Of a stretch of DNA of 64,000 bases, positions 34,464 through 43,501 are shown piece after piece. The stretch's first letter is position 1. Every line of letters starts with the position of its first letter. The notes under the pieces are model-generated. The model did no database searches and was not told the DNA's origin. It saw only the letters and a list, made by a program, of their open reading frames with translations. The position numbers and the translations under genes are program-made. The DNA comes from Glacieibacterium arshaanense (GTDB taxonomy: Bacteria > Pseudomonadota > Alphaproteobacteria > Sphingomonadales > Sphingomonadaceae). The stretch is taken from NCBI RefSeq assembly GCF_004681125.1, contig NZ_SIHO01000001.1, positions 372,001 through 436,000 of the forward strand, in the 5' to 3' direction.

Positions 34464-36368
34464 TCAGGCTGGCGTATACCAGATCGGTGACGAGACGGCG
34501 CGTTCCTGCAGCTTCATCGTCACCTCGGGCGCCATCTTCACCTTGAAGCGCTTGGCGTCATAGGCGGTCCAGCGCGGCGTCGGGATTTCGATGGCGCGGG
34601 CATAGTAGAATGCGCGCTGGCGCGGGTCGAAGCCGGGGTCGCGGAAGCTGCCGACGAGTTCGCTGGCGCCGATCGAGTTGCGGTAGCTGGCGTTGGCGAC
34701 ATCGACGGTATCGCCGACCGGCGGCAGCTTGCCGGCGACGGGCTTGCGCTTGGCCGGGCTGCTCCAGACGACATCGAAAATCGCCTCGCGCGGCTTGCCA
34801 TCGGCATCGAGCCAGCCCTTGATGACTTGCACGCGGTCGAGGTTGGCGCCGCGCGGGTCCTTCATTGCCGCGACGAGGAAGGTCGGCACCGCGCCTTGCG
34901 CCGGCTTGAGGTCGCCGCCCATCGGCACGCCCTTGGCATAGCCTGCAGCGACCAGCTTGTCGGCACGCGCGTCGGCGGCGTCGAAGCCGTAGCCGCCGAA
35001 GAAGCGCAAGGTGATGCGCGGCCCCGACGAGGCATAGGTTTCCTTGCGCATCATCGCGTCCCAGATGGCGTCGCGGGTGTTCGCGTTCGCCCAGACTCCG
35101 GTGACGCCCTGCGCCGCTTGCGTCCAGGTGCGGCGGACATAGCCGCTGTCTTCCTTGCGGTGGACGGCGTTCCAGGTGTCGGCGGCGGGCGCCCCCTTGG
35201 CCCAGTAATTGCTCTCGACCGGCGTGCTCAGGCCGGTGTGCGCGTCGGTACCGGCGGCGGCGCCGAACTTGAACGGATTGACCCCGACGCGCGCGCCGAT
35301 GACCATCCCGCGCTCCAAACCGGTGCGGGCATATTCGCCCGCGACCATGCCCGGTTGCTTGGTCTTGCCGTTGAGGTTGGCGGTGTCCCAGATTTCGAAG
35401 TTGGCGAACTCGTCGGTCGGTGACAGCGCCGGGTGCGCTTCGCTGGCGCCCTTGAACTGGTAATATTCGTACAGCGGTTCCCAGCGCGCGCGCATTTCGG
35501 CCCATTCGCGGGTGATGGGCTCGCCGTCGTACTGCTGGTCTTCGAACATGCGGCCGTTCGACAGATTGGCGTTGTGCGGGATCGCCAGAACGCGGCCGCC
35601 GGTCTTTTTCTCATAGCCCGCCATCCAGCGCCACAGCACGGCGGGGTCATCGGTTTCGAAGGTGGTCAGCGGGCGGACTTGCCCGGCCTTGTCGGCGGCG
35701 TCGCGGAAAATCAGGTTGCGGTGGAGGTTGTCGCCGTTGCCGCCGTTCGACGTCCATTCATAGCCGATCAGCGCGGTGAAGCGGCCGGGCTCGTTGTATT
35801 TGTCCATGATGGCGATCGATTTCGCCCAGGCCTGTTTCATCCATTTGGGGTCCATCATGATCTTGGGCAGCGTGCCGGTGGCCTGCGCGTTGATCGCCTC
35901 GAGCTGCGCCGCACGCGCCTGCGCGCCACCGGCGGCGGTCATCGCGGCCCAGCGCTTGGCGGTCGGGTCGGCGAGCATTTCGGGGTTGCCGGCGCGCAGT
36001 TCGCTGGCGGTGCCATAGCCGTCGCTGTGATCGGTGACCGCCAGCCAGTCGAGCGGCACGTCGAGCTTGGCGTCCTCGCCGGTGCTCGACTTGACGGTTT
36101 CGCCGCGTGCGAAGCGCACCGCGTCTTCGGGTGTCAGCGTCGTGCCGCCGAGCGAGGCGTCGCCCGACCAGCCGGTGTGGAGATGCTCGTCACCCCACAG
36201 CACGCGCGTCGGATATTTGCGGTCGGCATCGGGCAGATAGCTACCGCGCGCCAGCCCCGGCGCGGCGTTGGTCGCTGCCACCGGTGCGGTGACCGGCGGC
36301 AGCAACAGTGCCGTCACCCCGGCAACGCTGACACCCGCCAGCAATAGCATTCCAAACGAAACCCGCAT
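34464..36368 (-). CDS. DUF3604 exported protein, PHP-like metallohydrolase candidate (paralogue 2)
   Basis: The 634-residue protein starts with an N-terminal hydrophobic signal or anchor (SFGMLLLAGVSVAGVTALLL) but has no lipobox. The PHP-like motifs are intact: DEHLHTGWSGDAS at 60-72, WLAVTDHSDGYG, AIPHNANLSNG and AGTDAHTGLS. Like its neighbour it is a member of DUF3604 (function unknown). ATG 36368 follows GGGGGAG; the open frame to 36440 is not used. It is divergent from the parvulin-like isomerase gene across 165 bases, and the four genes 32501-38371 look like one functional group. Confidence 0.82.
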   Translation of the reverse strand: MRVSFGMLLLAGVSVAGVTALLLPPVTAPVAATNAAPGLARGSYLPDADRKYPTRVLWGDEHLHTGWSGDASLGGTTLTPEDAVRFARGETVKSSTGEDAKLDVPLDWLAVTDHSDGYGTASELRAGNPEMLADPTAKRWAAMTAAGGAQARAAQLEAINAQATGTLPKIMMDPKWMKQAWAKSIAIMDKYNEPGRFTALIGYEWTSNGGNGDNLHRNLIFRDAADKAGQVRPLTTFETDDPAVLWRWMAGYEKKTGGRVLAIPHNANLSNGRMFEDQQYDGEPITREWAEMRARWEPLYEYYQFKGASEAHPALSPTDEFANFEIWDTANLNGKTKQPGMVAGEYARTGLERGMVIGARVGVNPFKFGAAAGTDAHTGLSTPVESNYWAKGAPAADTWNAVHRKEDSGYVRRTWTQAAQGVTGVWANANTRDAIWDAMMRKETYASSGPRITLRFFGGYGFDAADARADKLVAAGYAKGVPMGGDLKPAQGAVPTFLVAAMKDPRGANLDRVQVIKGWLDADGKPREAIFDVVWSSPAKRKPVAGKLPPVGDTVDVANASYRNSIGASELVGSFRDPGFDPRQRAFYYARAIEIPTPRWTAYDAKRFKVKMAPEVTMKLQERAVSSPIWYTPA

Positions 36369-36533
36369 GTTCAAACTCCCCCGGCGTGACGCTTGCTGCG
36401 TCGTTGCTGCAACGGTGAAGCCTGGCGCGGCATGGGTCAAGGTGGCGCCCGCATCGACGCTTTATCTATCGGCGGGGCTCGCCTAGAACAGGCGCCGGCT
36501 CGGGGCTCAAACCGCCACCGCCGGGAGATTTTC

Positions 36534-37370
36534 TTGAGTATCCGAACGATTCTGCGCGAGCCGCTGTTGCACTTCCTGCTGATCGGACTCGGGCTGTTCG
36601 TGTTGTACGGGCAGGTGTCGCCCGGCGATGCCAACACCAAGCGCATTGTCGTCGGCCAGGCGCGCGTCGATGACATGGCGGCGCAGTACAAGGCGCTGTG
36701 GGGGCGGCCGCCGTCCGCCACTGAACTCAACGGACTGGTCGATGGCTTCGTGCGCGACGAGATCGTCTACCGCGAAGGGCTGTCGCTCGGGCTCGACAAG
36801 GATGACGCGGTCATCAAGCGCCGCGTGCGCCAAAAATATGATTTGATGGCGGAGGAGGAGACGGCGCGCACCACGCCGACCGATGCCGATCTGCAGGCGT
36901 GGCTCAAGGCGCATCCGCAGTCGTTCGTGCGCCCGGCGGTGGTCAGTTTCGACCAGATCCATTTCGACCCCGCCATCGCGACGCCGGCAAGCGTCGCCGC
37001 TGCGCAAGCCGAACTGGCACGCGGCGTTGATCCGGCAAAGCTCGGCCAGCCGTCGATGCTGCCCGGCCACGTCAACGCCACCGCGCTCGACCTGGTGGCG
37101 CGCGACTTCGGCGAGGATTTTGCGCAGCAAGTGGCCGCAGCGCCGATTGGCCGCTGGGTCGGGCCGTTCCAGTCGGGGATGGGGGTGCATCTGCTGCGCG
37201 TCAGCGCGCGTGCCGCGCCGCAACTGCCGCCACTCGCCGACATCCGCACCGAGGTGGCGCGCGAGTGGGAGAACGACCAGCGCATCCGCGCCCGTGCCGA
37301 TGTGCTGGCGCGGCTGCGCAAGGATTATGACGTCATCATCGAGGCCAAGCTGCCCGGAGCGACCAAGTGA
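36534..37370 (+). CDS. Membrane-anchored parvulin-like peptidyl-prolyl isomerase
   Basis: This 278-residue protein has one N-terminal membrane helix (LLHFLLIGLGLFVLYGQV), then a helical SurA/PpiC-type chaperone region (IVYREGLSLGLDKDDAVIKRR) and a C-terminal rotamase-like domain ending IGRWVGPFQSGMGVHLLRVSAR. It should fold exported proteins in the periplasm. The start is a TTG at 36534, preceded by GGGAG; no ATG fits. Its stop overlaps the next gene's ATG (TGATG), so isomerase and HupE/UreJ protein are made together. Confidence 0.82.
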   Translation: MSIRTILREPLLHFLLIGLGLFVLYGQVSPGDANTKRIVVGQARVDDMAAQYKALWGRPPSATELNGLVDGFVRDEIVYREGLSLGLDKDDAVIKRRVRQKYDLMAEEETARTTPTDADLQAWLKAHPQSFVRPAVVSFDQIHFDPAIATPASVAAAQAELARGVDPAKLGQPSMLPGHVNATALDLVARDFGEDFAQQVAAAPIGRWVGPFQSGMGVHLLRVSARAAPQLPPLADIRTEVAREWENDQRIRARADVLARLRKDYDVIIEAKLPGATK

Positions 37371-38371
37371 TGCGGCGGCTTCTGACGTTGTTGCTGTGGT
37401 TGCTCGCCATGCTGGCGGCGCCGGTTGCCGCCGACGAGTTTCGCCCGGCGTATCTGCAGATTACCCAGGCCGGGCCGACCAGCTATGACGTGCTGTGGAA
37501 GGTGCCGGCGCTTGACGAGAACACCACGCTCAAGGTCAAGCCGGTGTTCCCCGCGGGCACGACCGCGGCCACCCCCAAGCACACCAGCTATGCCAATGGC
37601 ATGGCGGTGCAGCGCTGGCGCGTCGAAGTGGCGGGCGGGCTCGACGGCAAGACCATCGGCTTTCCCGACCTGCCGAATTCACGCACCGATATCATCGTCC
37701 GGCTGGCGCGCGCCGACGGCACGGTGCAGCTCGACCGCATCCTCGCGGTCGATCCCAACTTCACCGTCAAGGCCAGCCCCGGCGCGTTCGAGGTCGTGCA
37801 GACCTACACCGTGCTCGGCATCGAACACATTCTGACCGGTTTCGATCACCTGTGCTTCGTGCTGGCGCTGGTGATGATCGTGCGCGGCACGCGGCGGCTG
37901 TTGTGGACGGTCACCGCGTTCACGCTGGCACATTCAATCACGCTGGCACTCGCCACGCTGGGCGTCATCCATGTCCCCGGCCCGCCGGTCGAGGCAACCA
38001 TCGCGCTATCGATCGTCTTCGTCGCCAGCGAAATCGTCCAGCAACTGCGCGGCCGCGAAGGACTGGCGGCGAAGAAGCCGTGGCTGGTGGCATTCAGCTT
38101 CGGGCTGCTGCACGGGCTGGGATTTGCCGGTGCGCTCGCCGAAATCGGCCTGCCGGCGAATTCGATTCCGCTGGCGCTGCTGTTCTTCAACGTCGGCGTC
38201 GAAATCGGGCAATTGCTGTTTATCGCTGTCGTGCTGGCGACGACGCGCTTGCTGTGGCGGCTGGTCGGCGACCGTTTCGATCTGCACCGCGCGGCGATTG
38301 TCCCGGCTTATCTGATCGGCGGGATCGCCAGCTATTGGGTGATCGAACGCATCGTCAAATTTTGGCTCTGA
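37370..38371 (+). CDS. HupE/UreJ-family membrane protein
   Basis: The 333-residue protein has a signal peptide (cleavage near PVAADE), an exported beta-rich domain of about 120 residues, and then about six transmembrane helices with the HupE/UreJ signature GIEHILTGFDHLCFVLAL, plus AHSITLALATLG and FGLLHGLGFAGAL. HupE/UreJ proteins are linked to nickel or other metal supply for hydrogenase and urease; neither enzyme is encoded here. Coupling to a parvulin-like isomerase and proximity to two DUF3604 genes suggest metal supply to those proteins; this is inference. Confidence 0.85.
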   Translation: MRRLLTLLLWLLAMLAAPVAADEFRPAYLQITQAGPTSYDVLWKVPALDENTTLKVKPVFPAGTTAATPKHTSYANGMAVQRWRVEVAGGLDGKTIGFPDLPNSRTDIIVRLARADGTVQLDRILAVDPNFTVKASPGAFEVVQTYTVLGIEHILTGFDHLCFVLALVMIVRGTRRLLWTVTAFTLAHSITLALATLGVIHVPGPPVEATIALSIVFVASEIVQQLRGREGLAAKKPWLVAFSFGLLHGLGFAGALAEIGLPANSIPLALLFFNVGVEIGQLLFIAVVLATTRLLWRLVGDRFDLHRAAIVPAYLIGGIASYWVIERIVKFWL

Positions 38372-38378
38372 AGAGTAA

Positions 38379-38469
38379 GGGCCTCCGGCGGGCAGGGCCT
38401 AGGCCCTGAACCCGATTGAAGAGCGCCAAACAAATGGGTGCAGGCCTCAGGCCTGCCCGCCGGAGGCCC
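38379..38469. repeat. Palindromic repeat family 1, locus D (full element)
   Basis: Left half GGGCCTCCGGCGGGCAGGGC and its inverted partner near 38437-38469 flank a variable spacer. Inner hairpins are CAGGGCCTAGGCCCTG and GCAGGCC TCA GGCCTGC. It follows the HupE/UreJ stop by seven bases. Confidence 0.85.
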
Positions 38470-38606
38470 TTAAATCCGTTCATTTATCATTCAACCTTTA
38501 TGCATCCACTGCATAGCTGCCCGTACTTATGCTGCGGTGCACAATAGTCCCTTCAGTTCCTATCTCGCGTTTGTCCGGCAGATCCGGACTTAGAATGGAG
38601 ATGGAA

Positions 38607-38753
38607 ATGAAACTCGCGACGATGGGCTTGATGCCCAAAATTGCCCCAGCAAAGGCCAATCCGGCTGCGAAGCGTAACGTTACGCCGCGCCGTCCGGTTT
38701 CGACCACGCCGGGCAATGCCGAATTCCGGCTGTTTCACGCCTGGCGCGCCTGA
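38607..38753 (+). CDS. Possible small basic protein, 48 residues
   Basis: In the 395-base gap between the HupE/UreJ and prmA genes (38372-38766), repeat locus D takes the first part, and a small frame beginning MKLATMGLMPKIAPAKANPA follows an AATGGAGATGGAA purine-rich site. It is rich in Ala, Pro and Arg and ends FRLFHAWRA. ATGs at 38595 and 38601 are alternative starts. I know no homologue, and the frame may be chance. Confidence 0.3.
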   Translation: MKLATMGLMPKIAPAKANPAAKRNVTPRRPVSTTPGNAEFRLFHAWRA

Positions 38754-38766
38754 GCGCCAATGTTGA

Positions 38767-39681
38767 CTAGCCCTTGACCAGCACCAGGGTCGGCCATTCG
38801 CCGACCTTGGGCTGGATAAGCGGCACCAGTCCCCGCCCGCGATAGGCGGCGACGACGCGCTGGCGCTGCCCGTTGAGCAGCCCTGCCAGCACCAATACAC
38901 CGCCCGGCGCCAGCGCCGCGCTGATATCGCCCGCCATGCCGACCAGCGGCGCGGCCAGAATATTTGCCAGAATCAGATCGTAGCGTGCGCGTTGACGCAG
39001 CCGCGGCGCATCCATGCCCTTGGCGGTGACGAATTCGAGCCGCCCCGCGGTGCGCCCCAACCGTTCGCGGTTGAGCCGCGTATTGGCCTTGGCGACATCC
39101 ACCGACACCGGATCGATATCGCTGCCGATGATGCGGGCGCGGCGAAAGCGCTTTGCCGCGCCGAGCGCCAGCACGGCGGTGCCGGTGCCGAGATCGAGGA
39201 TATTGTCGAAGCGCCGCGCGCGCTTCGCCAGCCGGTCAATGACTTTGAGGCAACCGTGCGTTGTCGCGTGCTGGCCGGTGCCGAACGCGAGGCCGGCGTC
39301 GATGCGGATGCCGATCTGCCCCGGCCGGCGGCGGTGCGCGTGATCGCCGGTGTGGACGTGGAAGCGCCCGGCGACGACCGGCTCGATGCCGGCCTGCGAC
39401 AGCGTCAGCCAATCCTGCGGCGGCAGATATTCGACCGACGCGCTGCCCGGCGCGGCGCTGGCGACGGCGTTTTCAAGCCGCGCCACCTGTTCAGTTGTCG
39501 GCTCGCTGGCGAAATAGGCGTGCAGCAGCCAGTCGTCGGGCTTGTCGGGGTCGGGCTCGTCGGTCAGCAGCGTCGGCTGCACGGCCATGTCGGCGAACAG
39601 GTCCTCGGCATAGGCGAGCAGTTCGGCCTCGATGCGGTTGCAGGCTAGCGTGACGCGCCAAGCTTCGGCATCAGCGGACAT
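38767..39681 (-). CDS. prmA: Ribosomal protein L11 methyltransferase
   Basis: This 304-residue SAM-dependent methyltransferase has the PrmA pattern: FGTGQHATTHGCLKVID, the SAM-binding LDLGTGTAVLALGAAKR, GSDIDPVSV, and ILANILAAPL (the NILA catalytic-type segment). It trimethylates L11 on the ribosome. The ATG at 39681 overlaps the stop of the upstream SDR gene by eleven bases, so the two are co-expressed. The N-terminal L11-binding domain is present. Confidence 0.92.
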   Translation of the reverse strand: MSADAEAWRVTLACNRIEAELLAYAEDLFADMAVQPTLLTDEPDPDKPDDWLLHAYFASEPTTEQVARLENAVASAAPGSASVEYLPPQDWLTLSQAGIEPVVAGRFHVHTGDHAHRRRPGQIGIRIDAGLAFGTGQHATTHGCLKVIDRLAKRARRFDNILDLGTGTAVLALGAAKRFRRARIIGSDIDPVSVDVAKANTRLNRERLGRTAGRLEFVTAKGMDAPRLRQRARYDLILANILAAPLVGMAGDISAALAPGGVLVLAGLLNGQRQRVVAAYRGRGLVPLIQPKVGEWPTLVLVKG

Positions 39682-40375
39682 AGCTGGCGCCATTTATGTC
39701 GAGCGTCGCACCAGTCAGCGACGGCGGTGCGTCGAGCGCCAGCCAGCGGATAGTTTCGCCGACTTCCTCCGCACTGGCGACGCGGCCCAGCGGGATGTCG
39801 GCGAGCAGCTTTTCGCCGCCGCGGCTCGACAGATATTCCTCCGCCATGCCGGTCATCGTGAAGCCCGGCGCGACCGCAAACGCCAGGATGTTTTCGTGGG
39901 CATAGGCGCGGGCGATCGTCTTGGTCATGCCGATCAGGCCGGCCTTGGCGGCGGCATAGTGCCAATGCTGCGGGCTGTCGCCGCGGTGGCCGGCGCGGCT
40001 GGCGACGTTGACGATGCGGCCACCGCCGTTTTCACGGAAATGCTTGACCGCCAGCCGGCACAGGTTCGCCGGCGCGCGCAGGTTGATGGCGTTCGACCGC
40101 GCCCAGGTCGACGCCCACTCACTGTCGGTCGCATCAAGGTCGACGCTTTCGAACACGCCGGCGTTGTTGACCAGCACGTCGATGCGGCCACCCAGCGCAT
40201 CGAGCGCGCGGCCCCAGAGCTGTTCGGCAGCGCCCGGAATCGCGAGGTCGGCGCCGATGGCGCCGTCGCGCGGCCGCATGCCGTGACCGACCACGCTTGC
40301 ACCGCTCGCGGTGAGTGCTGCGAGCGCAGCTGCGCCGATGCCGCGCGTGCTGCCGGTAATCAGGATGTTGGTCAT
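39671..40375 (-). CDS. Short-chain dehydrogenase/reductase
   Basis: The 234-residue SDR has the cofactor motif TGSTRGIGAAALAAL at residues 6-20, LVNNAGVFE near 80, the catalytic Ser region IVNVASRAGH and the YxxxK motif HYAAAKAG, with the typical PGFTMTGMAE after it. It is an oxidoreductase of unknown substrate, FabG-like. Start 40375 follows GGAAAT; the frame further upstream lacks a ribosome site. It overlaps prmA, which is unusual company for an SDR. Confidence 0.84.
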   Translation of the reverse strand: MTNILITGSTRGIGAAALAALTASGASVVGHGMRPRDGAIGADLAIPGAAEQLWGRALDALGGRIDVLVNNAGVFESVDLDATDSEWASTWARSNAINLRAPANLCRLAVKHFRENGGGRIVNVASRAGHRGDSPQHWHYAAAKAGLIGMTKTIARAYAHENILAFAVAPGFTMTGMAEEYLSSRGGEKLLADIPLGRVASAEEVGETIRWLALDAPPSLTGATLDINGASYVR

Positions 40376-40466
40376 TGGGATATTTCCTGCAGGTGTCGCG
40401 CTGCGATGCCATGATCGCCGCCGCGTCACAAGCATAAGGGATGATTAGCCATTGACGTGGTTGCCG

Positions 40467-40480
40467 TTAACGTAAACTAT
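40467..40480. promoter_or_regulatory. ACGT-cored operator candidate 3
   Basis: TTAACGTAAACTAT, with a further TTGACGT half-site at 40452-40458, lies 30-60 bases before the acyl-CoA dehydrogenase ATG at 40511. The GTTAACGTAAAC core is shared with the minus-strand reading of the site at 9722-9737. Confidence 0.4.
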
Positions 40481-40510
40481 CATCGGCAAAACACCTTGGG
40501 AGAGACGCCG

Positions 40511-41824
40511 ATGACTGCCACCAACTATGATCTCGAACCCGCACTGGTCGCCTATCTGGCCGAGCTTGACGACTTCATCGAGAAGGAAATCAAGCCGCTG
40601 CAGGCCAAGGACGACAACGAGCGCTTCTTCGATCACCGCCGCGAATGGGCGCGTACCGATTTCGAAAATGGCGGCCTGCCGCGCCATGAATGGGAAGACC
40701 TGCTGCGTCAGGCGACACGGCTTGCCGACAAGGCCGGCCACTGGCGTTTTTCGGCGCCGAAGAAGTACGGCGGCAAGGACGGCAGCAATTTGTGGATGGC
40801 GGTGATTCGCGACCATTTCGCCGCCAAGGGCCTCGGCCTGCACAATGACCTGCAGAACGAAATGTCGATTGTCGGCAACTTCCCGTTTGTCGCGATGTTC
40901 GAAACCTTCGGCACGCCGGCGCAGCAGGAGGAGTTCATCCTCGGCGGCTTCAACGGCACCCGCCGCACCGCGTTCGGCCTGACCGAGCCCGACCATGGCT
41001 CCGACGCGACGTTCATGGAAACCCGCGCAGTGCCCGAAACGCGGAACGGCGTCGAAGGCTGGCTGATCAACGGCGAGAAGATGTGGACGACGGGCATGCA
41101 CGTCGCGACGCATTGCGCGACGTTCTGCCGGACCAGCGGTGCCGACGGCGCTGCCAAGGGCATCACCTGCCTGCTGGTGCCGACCGAAACGCCGGGATTG
41201 AAGATCGAGGAATATCTGTGGACGTTCAACATGCCCACCGATCACCCGCGCGTCAGCTTCACCGACGTCTGGGTGCCGGCGACGGCCATGCTCGGCCAGC
41301 TCGATAACGGCCTCGCGCTGGCGCAGAGCTTCGTCCACCAGAACCGTATTCGCCAAGCCGCGAGCTCGCTCGGTGCGGCAACCTATTGCGTCGAGGAAAG
41401 CGTTAGATACGCGCGTGAACGCAAGCCGTTCGGCGAAGAGCTGGCGCGCAACCAGGCGATCCAGTTCCCGCTGGTCGAGCTGGCGACGCAGTGCGAAATG
41501 CTGCGCCTGCTGATCCGCAAGACGGCATGGGAAATGGACCGCATGCCGCACGAAGCAATCGAGAAGGAACTCTCCGACAAGATCAGCATGTGCAACTATT
41601 GGGCGAACCGCCTCGTCGGCCAGGCCGCCGACCGCGCGATGCAGGTCCATGGTGGCATTGGCTATTCGCGCCACAAGCAGTTCGAGCACATCTATCGCCA
41701 CCACCGCCGTTACCGCATCACCGAGGGTTCCGAAGAAATCCAGATGCGCAAGGTCGGCGCCTATCTGTTCGGCTATCTCGGGCCGCGCCGCGCGATGTTC
41801 CCGAAGAGCACCAAGAAGGGCTGA
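40511..41824 (+). CDS. Acyl-CoA dehydrogenase
   Basis: The 437-residue enzyme carries the acyl-CoA dehydrogenase motifs FGLTEPDHGSDATFMETRA and INGEKMWTTGMHV (FAD site), QVHGGIGYSRHKQFEHIYR and the closing RITEGSEEIQMRKVGAYLFG. It is larger than the average member (about 380), with an extended N-terminus. ATG 40511 follows GGGAGAG. Two SDR genes follow closely on the same strand, one a dienoyl-CoA reductase homologue, so the operon is likely to degrade an unsaturated or branched acyl-CoA. Confidence 0.9.
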   Translation: MTATNYDLEPALVAYLAELDDFIEKEIKPLQAKDDNERFFDHRREWARTDFENGGLPRHEWEDLLRQATRLADKAGHWRFSAPKKYGGKDGSNLWMAVIRDHFAAKGLGLHNDLQNEMSIVGNFPFVAMFETFGTPAQQEEFILGGFNGTRRTAFGLTEPDHGSDATFMETRAVPETRNGVEGWLINGEKMWTTGMHVATHCATFCRTSGADGAAKGITCLLVPTETPGLKIEEYLWTFNMPTDHPRVSFTDVWVPATAMLGQLDNGLALAQSFVHQNRIRQAASSLGAATYCVEESVRYARERKPFGEELARNQAIQFPLVELATQCEMLRLLIRKTAWEMDRMPHEAIEKELSDKISMCNYWANRLVGQAADRAMQVHGGIGYSRHKQFEHIYRHHRRYRITEGSEEIQMRKVGAYLFGYLGPRRAMFPKSTKKG

Positions 41825-41851
41825 CGGCCGCACAACACAGGAGCCAGTGCC

Positions 41852-42661
41852 ATGACCATGCTCGGTAAAGTCGCAATCGTCACCGGAGGCGGCACCGGGC
41901 TTGGCGCGGCGGTGGCGCTCGGCCTGGCCGCGCGCGGCGCCAATGTGTTGGTCAATTACTCGCGCAGCAGCGCCGACGCCGAAGCCACCGCGGCTGCTTG
42001 CCGGGCGCTCGGCGTCGATGCGGCGGCGGCACGCGGCGATGTCGGCGACGATGCGGATTGCCGCGCGCTGGTGGCAGATGCCGTCGCGCGCTGGGGCCGC
42101 CTCGATATCCTGATCAACAACGCCGGCATCACCAAGATGGTCGGGCATGATGATCTGGACGGGCTCAGCGCCGAGGACTTCCTGTCGATCTACCGCATCA
42201 ACGTCGTCGGCGCCTTCCAGATGATACGCGCGGCCGCGCCGGCGATGGCGGCCAGCGGATCGCAGGGTGTCGTGGTCAACGTCGCGTCGATCGCCGGTAT
42301 CATGGCGATCGGATCGTCGGTCGCTTATGCGGCCTCGAAGGCCGCGCTGATCAACATGACAAAGTCGCTGGCGCGCGCGCTGGGGCCTGGGTTGCGGATC
42401 AACGCGGTTTGTCCGGGCTTCATCGGGACGCGCTGGTTTGCCGACCCGATGGGCGAAGCCGGGCTGGCCAAGATGATCGCCCAGCAGGAGCAATCGACAC
42501 CGCTGGCGCATGCCGGAACCGCCGAGGATATTGCCCATACGGTGCTGTTTCTCGCCGGCAGCGAGTCGGGCAATATTACCGGCGAAAGCATCATCACCGA
42601 TGCCGGCGCGCATCTGGGGCCAAGGACCGGCCCGCCCAGAAAGCCGGCGCCAGACCAGTAA
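41852..42661 (+). CDS. SDR-family oxidoreductase (FabG-like 3-oxoacyl reductase)
   Basis: The 269-residue protein has TGGGTGLGAAVALGL, ILINNAGITK, VNVASIAGIMA and the catalytic YAASKAALINMTKSLAR, with INAVCPGFIGT after it. These place it among the classical SDRs near beta-ketoacyl reductases and 3-hydroxyacyl-CoA dehydrogenases. CAGGAG precedes the ATG. It starts 27 bases after the acyl-CoA dehydrogenase stop and ends 17 bases before the next SDR, in one operon. Confidence 0.85.
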   Translation: MTMLGKVAIVTGGGTGLGAAVALGLAARGANVLVNYSRSSADAEATAAACRALGVDAAAARGDVGDDADCRALVADAVARWGRLDILINNAGITKMVGHDDLDGLSAEDFLSIYRINVVGAFQMIRAAAPAMAASGSQGVVVNVASIAGIMAIGSSVAYAASKAALINMTKSLARALGPGLRINAVCPGFIGTRWFADPMGEAGLAKMIAQQEQSTPLAHAGTAEDIAHTVLFLAGSESGNITGESIITDAGAHLGPRTGPPRKPAPDQ

Positions 42662-42678
42662 CAAAAGGAGCCCAGACG

Positions 42679-43470
42679 ATGAATGATGCTTTCAAGGACG
42701 GCGTCCTGGCCGGCAAGACCGTGTTCGTCGCCGGTGGCTCGAGCGGCATCAACCTCGGAATCGCCGAACACTTCGCGCGCCACGGTGCGAAGATCGGCCT
42801 GATCAGCCGTAGCGCGGACAAGATCGAGGTGGCCGCTGCGGGCATTCGCGCCGCCGGTGGGACCGCGATGGGCATTGCCGCCGATGTCCGTGACTATGCC
42901 GCGGTCGAGGCAGCGCTTGCAGCGACGCAGGCGGCGTACGGCGACATCGACATCGTCATTTCGGGTGCGGCGGGCAATTTCGTCGCGCCGGCGCTCGGCA
43001 TGTCGGCGAACGGCTTCAAGACCGTCATCGATATCGACCTGATCGGCACGTTCAACGTGCTGCGCGCTTGCTATGCGTTCCTGCGCCGGCCGGGCGCCTC
43101 GCTGATTTCGATCACCGCCGGGCAGGCGGTCAACCCGACGATGATGCAGTCGCATGTCTGCGCGGCAAAGGCCGGCATCAATATGCTGACCAAGTGCCTG
43201 GCAATGGAGTGGGGTCCCGAAGGCGTCCGCGTCAACGCCGTCACGCCGGGGCCGATTGCCGATACCGAAGGCATGCGGCGGCTGGGTTCGACCCCCGAAA
43301 TCGAAAAGCGCATCAAGGCCAGCGTGCCGCTGCGCGACTATGGCACAAAGCGCGACATTGCCGATGTGGCGCTGTTCCTGTGCACCGACAACGCCAAGTA
43401 TATCACCGGCGCGATCATCGATTGCGACGGCGGCTCGGGGCTCGGCGATTCGTCGGCACGGCTGGGTTAA
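42679..43470 (+). CDS. 2,4-dienoyl-CoA reductase-like SDR
   Basis: This 263-residue SDR has FVAGGSSGINLGIAEHFAR and lacks the usual catalytic Tyr: the position reads QSHVCAAKAGINMLTKCLA, as in peroxisomal-type 2,4-dienoyl-CoA reductases, followed by MEWGPEGVRVNAVTPGPI with the ADTEG tail typical of that group. It would reduce 2,4-dienoyl-CoA with NADPH, an auxiliary step in degrading unsaturated acyl chains. ATG 42679 follows AAAGGAG; the longer upstream frame overlaps the previous gene and is not used. Confidence 0.85.
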   Translation: MNDAFKDGVLAGKTVFVAGGSSGINLGIAEHFARHGAKIGLISRSADKIEVAAAGIRAAGGTAMGIAADVRDYAAVEAALAATQAAYGDIDIVISGAAGNFVAPALGMSANGFKTVIDIDLIGTFNVLRACYAFLRRPGASLISITAGQAVNPTMMQSHVCAAKAGINMLTKCLAMEWGPEGVRVNAVTPGPIADTEGMRRLGSTPEIEKRIKASVPLRDYGTKRDIADVALFLCTDNAKYITGAIIDCDGGSGLGDSSARLG

Positions 43471-43501
43471 GGTTCACAACGACGCTTCTGGGGAGGGGCA
43501 T

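Noticed and set aside
34464-36368. Tandem DUF3604 genes as one gene broken by a frameshift
   Set aside because: Each has its own signal sequence, full set of motifs and C-terminus, so they are paralogues and not fragments.
40445-42664. A 739-codon minus-strand frame opposite an acyl-CoA dehydrogenase and an SDR
   Set aside because: It is an antisense shadow; the plus-strand genes have ribosome sites and conserved motifs.
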